Assembly: GCA_022821845.1 (NCBI GenBank)
Contig: JAJECT010000037.1
Location: 72,351 to 128,719, forward strand
Direction: 5' to 3'
DNA length: 56,369 nucleotides
Source: Rhodothermales bacterium
GTDB lineage: Bacteria; Bacteroidota; Rhodothermia; Rhodothermales; VXPQ01
Position numbers and translations under genes: made by a program. Positions 50,380-56,369 of the stretch are shown here, in pieces. The notes beneath the pieces were generated by a model. It made no database searches, had not been told where the DNA came from, and was given only the letters and a program-made list of their open reading frames with translations. Within the stretch, counting starts at the first letter, position 1. Each line of letters begins with the position of its first letter.

Positions 50380-51840
50380 TCAACGGTCTGGATTGTTTCG
50401 GTTTTGCCCCTTGGCATCCCGACGAACCTGCTTCGCCGTTCTGGAATTGCCTGAATGTCTGTGGGTCCCAATGCAAAGTACTACCAGGCCTGAGATAACG
50501 CCAGACAGGCCTTCGTAAACGTGTTGATCCCAACCCAGCCATCGCCACAACAGCGCTACAGAAAGCCCAATCACAATCGCTGACAGGCTCAAGCGCAATG
50601 AAGGCTTCCAGTCCAGGCAGAGTGCGATCAGCAGCGGAGCAAACGCGCTTGCCAGGGCCGACCAGGCCATGATGACCAAGCTGAATACGCTCTGGCTGTT
50701 GATCATTGCGAGGCCCAGCGCCGCCACCGTGATGACAATAGTCGTTCCCCTGATGAGCAGCGTACGCTGCATCCGACGGGGCAGCAGGTCGTGCGTTATC
50801 GCGGCAGAACAACTCAGTATCAGTGAATCCGCCGTGGACATGGCGGCGGCAAAGATACCGGCCAGAACCAGCCCCACCAGAGCCGGGTTTAACAGATCCA
50901 CGGCCATGGTTGGCAGCGCCAATTCGGCATCGAAAGCAGGGACGTCGCTCAGGTAAATACGCGAAAGGAGCCCCACGCAGGTGGCCAGAAAGTGGAAGGC
51001 GGCGAACCACAGGTAGTACCAGATTCTCGCCTGGCGCATGTGGTCGGAGCTGTCCAGGGTCATAAAACGAACCATCACATGAGGCTGGCCGATCACCGAC
51101 AAGCCGGCGAATATCCAGCCCAGGATGAATAGCATCGCCCCCGCCATTCCGGGTAACAGCAGGTCGCCGGGAAACCAGTCGGTGTAACCCGGAATACTGC
51201 CCATGGCGGAGAGCGCTGCATTGAAACCGCCTAAAGATTCGGTCGCCACGAAAAACAGTACGCCCATAGCGACGATCATGACGGCGGATTGCGCCGCGTC
51301 TGTCCAGATGGATGCGCGAATACCGCCGGCAAAGCAGTAAACGATGATCAGCGCGGCCCCCAATATGGCGCCGGTAGACTGTGGCCAACCGAAGAACACA
51401 TGCAGCGCCTTGGAGCCTGCGACCAGTTGCGCGCTGGCGTAGGCCAACAGGAACAGCAGCGATACCGCACCGATGACACGTTGCAGCCAGTCGTGCGGCG
51501 CCCCATACCAGTTGGCCAGGACACCGGCATAACTTACCTCGCCGGTGCGCGCCGTGGCCGCCCGCAGCCTGCTGTGAACAAAGAGAGAACTCAGGAAGTC
51601 TCCCGCGATCCAACCGAACATCAACCAGAATGCGGGGAAGCCAATGGCATAGGTGTAGCCGATAACGCCGATGAACATGAAGCCACTGTTGTTGGTCGCC
51701 ACGGCGGAGAGCCCCACCAGCCATGGCTTTACGCTGCTGCCAGCCAGGTAGTAGTCATGCCGGGTACCACGGCTAAGCCACGCGGAAGACACCCCGATGA
51801 GGGTGAAACACAGCAGTAAGCCGACAAAAGAAGCAATCAT
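50380..51840 (-). CDS. Sodium:solute symporter (PutP-like)
   Basis: 486 aa with about 13 spans. SSS hallmarks are 'DYYLAGSSVKPWLVGLSAVA', 'NNSGFMFIGVIGYTYAIGFP', 'LVAGSKALHVFFGW', 'YCFAGGIRASIWTDAAQSAV' and 'LVGLVLAGIFAAAMSTADSL', the last holding the sodium-binding Ser/Thr. It is closest in feel to proline/pantothenate-type symporters. Base composition and codon choice differ from the other symporter at 43756 and look more proteobacterial, and it starts the stretch past the tRNA gene, so it may be imported. The C-terminal 30 residues are polar and basic. Confidence 0.9.
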   Translation of the reverse strand: MIASFVGLLLCFTLIGVSSAWLSRGTRHDYYLAGSSVKPWLVGLSAVATNNSGFMFIGVIGYTYAIGFPAFWLMFGWIAGDFLSSLFVHSRLRAATARTGEVSYAGVLANWYGAPHDWLQRVIGAVSLLFLLAYASAQLVAGSKALHVFFGWPQSTGAILGAALIIVYCFAGGIRASIWTDAAQSAVMIVAMGVLFFVATESLGGFNAALSAMGSIPGYTDWFPGDLLLPGMAGAMLFILGWIFAGLSVIGQPHVMVRFMTLDSSDHMRQARIWYYLWFAAFHFLATCVGLLSRIYLSDVPAFDAELALPTMAVDLLNPALVGLVLAGIFAAAMSTADSLILSCSAAITHDLLPRRMQRTLLIRGTTIVITVAALGLAMINSQSVFSLVIMAWSALASAFAPLLIALCLDWKPSLRLSLSAIVIGLSVALLWRWLGWDQHVYEGLSGVISGLVVLCIGTHRHSGNSRTAKQVRRDAKGQNRNNPDR

Positions 51841-51990
51841 CTATGCCGTCTCGAACGATTTAAACGCAGGCGATGCATATGGCTTTGTCAAGGTAAACAA
51901 CGATGGCAAACTGTTCCAAAAAAGGAGGAAACGGGAAGCGATAGACTTGGCTGCCCTGCGCATTCTGGCGGCCAGGACGCATCGGGCAGA
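51841..51990. other. Gap between symporter and NERD-helicase
   Basis: No gene is seen. The sequence contains CAAAAAAGGAGG (about 51926-51937), which looks like a ribosome-binding site but precedes no convincing coding frame. Confidence 0.4.
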
Positions 51991-53643
51991 TCAGGCCCAA
52001 TGCACGGATTGCTGGCGGCTCGGGTTCGCCAGAACGCGCAAATACGAAACCGCCCGGCTGAACCCCACATAGGCGTTCGCGTCGGGAAGCTTTCTGGGTT
52101 CGGGATCCAAAACCAGAACGACCGCAAGCGCTTCCAGCCCCTTGAAACGGGCTATGGTCTCGCACTCGACGAATTTCTTGCCCTCGCCGTCGGATTCGCC
52201 CTCGTTTGAGGAAAAGGCGCGCTTAAGTAAAAAGAATTGGTGTTTCAAGGGATTCAGGCTCATGTCGCCGAAATCGGCGTTGCGCAGGCGCTTGACCGCC
52301 TTGCTGGACTCGCAGAGCACGATCACGTTCGACGGAGAAAACCCTTCTTCAAAGAGTTCCCTGAGAATCCTTTGGACCCTGCTTTCCAGATTGCGATCCC
52401 ATAGCCACTGCGTCCATTTCGGGGCAGGACCGGCGGCGCCCTTCTGCTGGACGGGCGCCCCAACGATACGCGCAACCCGCTCGGCAATAGGGAGCGTGTT
52501 TCGACAGTTTTTGGTCAGCTCGAGTTGGAAATAACTTGTGCCGGGAGACCATTGACGATCCCACAATTGCTGATTCGAATCGAAAAACACGACAAACGGC
52601 GAATCCTTGCCATGCGTACAGATGCTTTCCAGGGCTTCAATCCACTCGACCCCAAAATCCTGCCCTTCGTCCACGACGACAGCGTCGAAAGAGGTTCCGG
52701 TATCCTCAGTCGCCTGCATCAATACCAGCGGCGCCTCTTGTTCCCAAAAATTTTTGTCCGGTTCTTTCGGTACCTCCAATTCGGCCTTGTAGGCCAAGGT
52801 CATACACAAAGAATGAAAATTCCGAACTTCTATTCCCTGCAAGGAAGGATCGCGGCGCAATGTGTCTGCAAGGAGTTTATTATAACAAGTAAGGAGAACG
52901 CTATTGCCCTCGGCCTTTAATTGTCTGGCCTTTTCGCACGCCAGCACTGTTTTCCCCGTGCCGGCGCCGCCGAATACGGCGAGACGAATATTCCGCCGCG
53001 CCGCATTGAAAAAGTCCTTTTGTTCGTCCGTCAGGGTTATCAATGCGCTTTGCGCCTCGCGGGCTTCATCCGATAGTCTGCGGCGTACGGCGACGGTCGG
53101 CGCCAGCGCCTGGACTATATCCTTGATTTGCGCAGGAAGCAGCCGAAAACCCCGCCTTGCATGGGAAAATGCCCGTTTTATGGGACCATGGATGGCGTCG
53201 AGGTCCTGCCCTGTAAACATGATCTCCCTGGGGCCCACCGGACCCAGTTCCGGGGAATCCCATACAGCGGGCAAGGCTACGGCATGGCATGTGGGAACAT
53301 CAAAATCCAGACGATCTTTCAGCCACTTATGCAGTACGGCCTTGGAGGTTGTCGCCTGTTCGAAGGGATTCTTGACGCTATACGCCTGCCCATGACGGTC
53401 CGTGGATTTCCATTGGCCATTTTCTACATGGATATCGCCGCCCTTGACTTCGATGGCCATAAGCCCGCGGGAATGGATTACAAGGAAATCGGCTTCGCCG
53501 TCAAGGGATCGATCTCCCCGCCTTCCTTGCCACGCCACGGAGTGCAGAATCGTATACTCCCCAGGAAGCGCCGCCAACGCCCTGTGCACCTTGTGCTCCG
53601 ACGCTGGGGCCCCCTTACCGGGTTGCGAAATGATTTGGGCCAT
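51991..53643 (-). CDS. NERD nuclease fused to SF1 helicase
   Basis: 550 aa. The N-terminal ~120 residues are a NERD (nuclease-related) domain with the PD-(D/E)xK-like acids E50/D52 in 'DGEADFLVIHSRGLMAIEVK' and E65/K67. A UvrD/DUF2075-type helicase follows: Walker A 'GGAGTGKT' (225-232), 'LLTCYNKLLADTLRR', Walker B 'DEGQDF' (325-330), 'LTKNCRNTLPIAERVARIVG', 'FKGLEALAVVLVLD' and 'YVGFSRAVSYL'. NERD-helicases occur in phage-defence and mobile contexts and could degrade foreign DNA; others serve in repair. Here it lies two genes from a toxin-antitoxin-like pair. Confidence 0.88.
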   Translation of the reverse strand: MAQIISQPGKGAPASEHKVHRALAALPGEYTILHSVAWQGRRGDRSLDGEADFLVIHSRGLMAIEVKGGDIHVENGQWKSTDRHGQAYSVKNPFEQATTSKAVLHKWLKDRLDFDVPTCHAVALPAVWDSPELGPVGPREIMFTGQDLDAIHGPIKRAFSHARRGFRLLPAQIKDIVQALAPTVAVRRRLSDEAREAQSALITLTDEQKDFFNAARRNIRLAVFGGAGTGKTVLACEKARQLKAEGNSVLLTCYNKLLADTLRRDPSLQGIEVRNFHSLCMTLAYKAELEVPKEPDKNFWEQEAPLVLMQATEDTGTSFDAVVVDEGQDFGVEWIEALESICTHGKDSPFVVFFDSNQQLWDRQWSPGTSYFQLELTKNCRNTLPIAERVARIVGAPVQQKGAAGPAPKWTQWLWDRNLESRVQRILRELFEEGFSPSNVIVLCESSKAVKRLRNADFGDMSLNPLKHQFFLLKRAFSSNEGESDGEGKKFVECETIARFKGLEALAVVLVLDPEPRKLPDANAYVGFSRAVSYLRVLANPSRQQSVHWA

Positions 53644-53758
53644 GATGTTTTACCGGGACGGGATCGTATTTGGTTGTCCGCGAAAGCGCATTATTCTTCT
53701 CGAAAAATTAATATAATTCGTCCGGGATAAAATTGCTTGCCCGCCGCCCGGCCTCCGC

Positions 53759-54217
53759 TCAACCCCCGAACAAGGACCGCAACTGCGCGCTGCGGTACTT
53801 GAAGATCGCGTCCAGTTGTCGTCGCACGAACAGCGGATGGACCAGCCTGCCGAACGGATCGAACGGCAAGGCATAGTGCACCTGATCCCGCACTTCTGTT
53901 TTCTGCCCCGCATCGGCGAAGAAGTGCTTGTGATGCCAGAATTTGTAGGGCCCGAAGCGCTGCTCGTCCACGAAATACCGCAGCGGATCCACAGCGGTTA
54001 TTTCCGTGACCCAACCGGTTCTGAAAGGCGGAAGAGGCGTTACGGAGTACGCGATGATCATGCCGGGATATATTTCCCCGTCCGCCCCGGACGCGATCCG
54101 CATGTTGAGCCGCGGAGGGGTAATCTTCGGAAGATTATGCGGATTGGAAAAGAATGCCCAGGATTCTTCCAGCGAAACGGGCAATATCTCCGTGGCTTCG
54201 AGCGTATAGATTTTCAC
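53759..54217 (-). CDS. SRPBCC-fold ligand-binding protein
   Basis: 152 aa. The START/SRPBCC plan is clear: 'ATEILPVSLEESWAFFSNPH', 'LPKITPPRLNMRI', 'GMIIAYSVTP', 'WVTEITAVDPLRYFVDEQ', 'FWHHKHFFAD' and 'YALPFDPFGRLVHPLFVRRQ' with a C-terminal helix that closes the pocket. Members are often encoded beside photolyase or epimerase genes, but none is here. The ligand is unknown. Confidence 0.82.
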   Translation of the reverse strand: MKIYTLEATEILPVSLEESWAFFSNPHNLPKITPPRLNMRIASGADGEIYPGMIIAYSVTPLPPFRTGWVTEITAVDPLRYFVDEQRFGPYKFWHHKHFFADAGQKTEVRDQVHYALPFDPFGRLVHPLFVRRQLDAIFKYRSAQLRSLFGG

Positions 54218-54293
54218 GGGACTTCGGTGTGTCTTCTGGATTTATACCACTCCAACCACTCCTCGTCGGTCAAAGTTCTAATAACCGCAAGCA

Positions 54294-54812
54294 TCAGGTA
54301 ACAGCAGGTGCCCAACGAAAAACAATTTCAAGTTCGCGTAGCATGCTGAACGTATTTAAATATTCGACATTAAAATGATTGCATACATTCGGAATAGGCA
54401 CCCTGTTCTTGACTTGAATTACAGGCTTTTCGTGAGTCACCAATAAACCACCGTGTACAAGAACATAAGCTACAAGCCAGCCGTCAGCCCCACGTGCAAA
54501 TTCCGCTTTAGCACGCTCCGAAAATTCTTGTCTATTAACCCAAGTCATAATTTCTGCATAGCGCGTATAAATCGCTTCTTCCCGTGTCGATACAAAAAGA
54601 TTGTGCGCAGTATTTTTTGCCCATTCGGATAAGAGATCCTTTCCTTGTAATTCTTCAAGAACTCGATCAATACTGAACAATTTATTTTCGAAACAGTAGT
54701 ATGTAAGGGCATCCCAAAATCCTGGACATATATCGAATGAATAGTAACGACGATGCGCCTCGATAAAAATATTCGAATCGAGTACAAAAAACCTGGAATC
54801 ACGATCAATCAT
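54294..54812 (-). CDS. PIN-like toxin candidate (DUF4411)
   Basis: 172 aa. 'FFVLDSNIFIEAHRRYY' carries the first PIN aspartate, 'DRVLEELQGKD' the second acid and 'ARGADGWLVAYVL' the third, with 'VTHEKP' after the last strand; this is the DUF4411 branch of PIN-domain ribonucleases. The ATG overlaps the stop of the upstream XRE-ImmA/IrrE gene (ATGA), so they are translationally coupled. The pair has the form of a toxin-antitoxin module. AT-richer than the backbone. Two earlier in-frame codons (to 54830) are possible starts. Confidence 0.8.
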   Translation of the reverse strand: MIDRDSRFFVLDSNIFIEAHRRYYSFDICPGFWDALTYYCFENKLFSIDRVLEELQGKDLLSEWAKNTAHNLFVSTREEAIYTRYAEIMTWVNRQEFSERAKAEFARGADGWLVAYVLVHGGLLVTHEKPVIQVKNRVPIPNVCNHFNVEYLNTFSMLRELEIVFRWAPAVT

Positions 54813-55987
54813 TGCACTCCTCCTGCCCATTCCGGGATTTTATCGAAAGCCTTGCCTTTAAGTCCGGTAAGTGCATAAGCATCTCTATACAGTAATCTTC
54901 CTTCTTGCACAGCATGCCAGACCGCAGCTCCGAAACGACGACCAATGCGCGTATTCTGGTTGTTCCAAAAATCACCACCGCTGTGCCCGGCCGCTTGTTT
55001 GCGCCGTTCATCTCCCAGATAGTGATTATAAAATTCAAAAAACGCTTCTCGATCAATAAGACCAAGATCGAGCACTCTGCGCGCGGCAACAATGGAACTG
55101 ACTTTAAAATGGCGGGCAATATCCTGATATAAATCTATATTATTACTGAAACGATTCCATACCTTACGTAGATTTTTTTCTGGAACAAGAAATTCTGCAG
55201 CTACTGCATCACAAAATTGTTCTGTGTCGTGAGGCGATGGCTGAAATTGTTCAAAATTCGAAACACCTTCCGCGTCAATAAAAATATGGACTAGTTCGTG
55301 GGCAAGGGTGAACATCTGTGCCGATTTATAATCGGTGTTATTTATAAATATGAGAGGAGCATACTCGTCTACAAGCGCAAAACCGTGAAATTCCTCAGCA
55401 TCTAAAGGACGATGGGTATCATTTCCCACAACTCCGTTTATGACCACAATAATACCTGCATCCTCAATGGATTTTCTCAGAAATCGCAGGGCGTTCGACC
55501 AAGATGTATGCTGTGCAGCCCAATCGCAGGTTAAACCCAAAACATCACGCATGGCCTTGGAGATTCCGGCGGGATCCGAACTACGCCGATACATACCCAC
55601 AAAATCAAGCGGAGCAACCCCGCATTCAATGGACTCATCGCGCATCCAGGCCTGGCGCGCCTGCATGGCGTAAACGGTGTCAAGCAATTCTGGGCTAGGT
55701 GCTCTGCGGAACCCATTCCCCGGTTTGCGAAAATCGGAGATGGGCAATTTCTCACGGAGAGGCTCAGGCAAGAACAGAAACCCCAGTGGGGTATGCGTAC
55801 AACGAGCAAGTTTATCTGCCTGAGCAGCCGTAAGACATCCAGATTTTTCCCATTCGACCACCCGTTCCGGCTGGACACCTATCTTGCGAGCCAAGGTGAC
55901 CGGGTCGTACTGCGTACGTTCCCGCGCCCACCGTAGCACGTCTGGTTGCAAGTTCACATGTAGACTCGTCCTGCCCACAGCAATCAC
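54809..55987 (-). CDS. XRE-ImmA/IrrE protein, antitoxin candidate
   Basis: 392 aa from GTG 55987. A short HTH ('PVTLARKIGVQPERVVEWEK') precedes 'KLARCTHTPLGFLFLPEP' and an ImmA/IrrE metallopeptidase domain with 'FTLAHELVHIFID' (HExxH) and 'FCDAVAAEFLVPEKNL'. This architecture is regularly found directly upstream of DUF4411 PIN genes. It would repress the operon through its HTH and could control the toxin by binding or proteolysis; which is not known. Composition is AT-richer than the backbone, fitting horizontal acquisition. Confidence 0.87.
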   Translation of the reverse strand: MIAVGRTSLHVNLQPDVLRWARERTQYDPVTLARKIGVQPERVVEWEKSGCLTAAQADKLARCTHTPLGFLFLPEPLREKLPISDFRKPGNGFRRAPSPELLDTVYAMQARQAWMRDESIECGVAPLDFVGMYRRSSDPAGISKAMRDVLGLTCDWAAQHTSWSNALRFLRKSIEDAGIIVVINGVVGNDTHRPLDAEEFHGFALVDEYAPLIFINNTDYKSAQMFTLAHELVHIFIDAEGVSNFEQFQPSPHDTEQFCDAVAAEFLVPEKNLRKVWNRFSNNIDLYQDIARHFKVSSIVAARRVLDLGLIDREAFFEFYNHYLGDERRKQAAGHSGGDFWNNQNTRIGRRFGAAVWHAVQEGRLLYRDAYALTGLKGKAFDKIPEWAGGVQ

Positions 55988-56132
55988 CTTGAATATACGT
56001 ACGAATTTACCGTTTCTGTTGAGTAAACAACCCCTTTAGCGGATAAAGATACGGCGATCAGGAAAAAACCTTGCGGCATGTGGCTACTGTAAAGGTTTGA
56101 GCGGTGTGGTTTCAAGGCAGGTCGCACCAACC
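55988..56132. other. Gap upstream of toxin-antitoxin pair
   Basis: The region contains the leader of the XRE-ImmA gene. No further gene is seen, and no promoter match as clear as others in the window. Confidence 0.4.
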
Positions 56133-56369
56133 GAGGGTGTCCAGTTAACTGTGTAAGTCTGGTTAAGTTTCATCGGGCATTCTGTCTCCGTAGAGTATGA
56201 CGAACTGGTTGAGCGCGTCCTTCCAGTTCTTCGACGGCCGCGTGATGCGCGCGGTCGAGGCGCGCCGCGTCGGCGGGATCGAGGACGGACTGGTGGTCGA
56301 GGAGCTGCGGAGCGGGTTCGCGCGGGGCGACGACGTGCTGCGCTTCGCGGACGTGGCGGTGAACCGAAG
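56133..56369 (-). mobile_element. End of an IS256-type insertion sequence (partial)
   Basis: The minus strand is open from the window edge to TAA at 56163 and ends 'RPSKNWKDALNQFVILYGD' then 'RMPDET', the typical tail of IS256/mutator transposases ('W..ALNQF.I.(F/Y)..R'). GAGGGTGTCCAGTTAACTGTGT (as two parts, GAGGGTGTCC and AGTTAACTGTGT, from 56133) just outside fits an IS256-type terminal repeat. Upstream of about 56250 the frame becomes Ser/Thr/Pro/Arg-rich, while the plus strand reads as an ordinary protein frame from about 56240 to the edge. The transposase may therefore be truncated or chimeric. Confidence 0.5.

Noticed and set aside
50297-51724. Minus-strand frame overlapping the tRNA and symporter
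   Set aside because: It is a shifted frame of the symporter gene; the true frame has the membrane spans and SSS motifs, and this one runs into the tRNA gene.
1-56369. CRISPR arrays and rRNA genes
   Set aside because: No regularly spaced direct repeats and no rRNA-like sequence were seen; the only tandem repeats are short (15 bp twice, 36 bp twice).
56224-56369. Plus-strand gene fragment running off the window edge
   Set aside because: The frame has ordinary protein composition but no recognisable domain and overlaps the transposase tail on the other strand, so it is mentioned only under the IS entry.

Overview
The window looks like a chromosome segment of a Rhodothermota/Bacteroidota-type bacterium, probably marine. 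This rests on five secreted proteins, or pieces of them, that end in 'YPNPFNPST'-type (type IX secretion) sorting domains, a PorV/PorQ-family outer-membrane protein, a TonB receptor with an N-terminal carboxypeptidase-regulatory-like domain, few Shine-Dalgarno sites, and several TTGACA/TTGNNN - 17 bp - TANNNT promoters. The backbone is GC-rich; four stretches are clearly different in composition.

Layout. (1) 1-5110 is an AT-richer accessory island: a Fic-like relic, a DNA methyltransferase fused to an HNH nuclease with a 13-base C tract early in its frame, an IS1595-type transposase, a DUF1232 protein, several tiny membrane proteins and a secreted protein. Its right edge cuts into the 3' end of a host sorting-domain gene. 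(2) 5111-16705 is an outer-membrane/secretion cluster: FG-GAP secreted protein, TonB receptor, giant secreted protein, PorV-family protein, secreted PGRP amidase. (3) 16784-31703 is housekeeping and metabolism: tandem-AAA ATPase, mazG, a cluster of DnaA-box-like sites, ssb, an orphan methyltransferase, a creatininase-family enzyme, a CNNM/CorC-type protein, purF, a DUF1549/1553 + DUF1501 pair, and a secreted HNH nuclease with a sorting domain. (4) 31704-34989 is a second accessory patch: an IS3-type transposase relic, a very AT-rich gene of unknown function with two HEPN-like R-x4-H motifs, and an XRE-ImmA/IrrE regulator/protease. (5) 35116-40844 holds gamma-glutamyltransferase and a tandem segmental duplication (AAA/DUF4143 ATPase divergent from a two-repeat membrane protein); the first copy has lost nearly all of its ATPase and gained an 11-base C tract at its start codon. 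(6) 40855-50359 carries a sugar-dehydrogenase/cytochrome lipoprotein divergent from a sodium:solute symporter, a glycosyltransferase, a GroES-like protein, a fucose-isomerase-like protein, holB and tRNA-Met(CAU). (7) 50380-56369, just past the tRNA, has a second symporter, a NERD-helicase, an SRPBCC protein, a PIN(DUF4411)/XRE-ImmA toxin-antitoxin-like pair, and the end of an IS256-type element.

The strongest leads are the apparently phase-variable methyltransferase-HNH fusion, the C-tract that chooses between two start codons in one of two duplicated membrane-protein genes, the lone HEPN-like gene, and the DnaA-box cluster between mazG and ssb. All calls are from reading the sequence; no database search was run.
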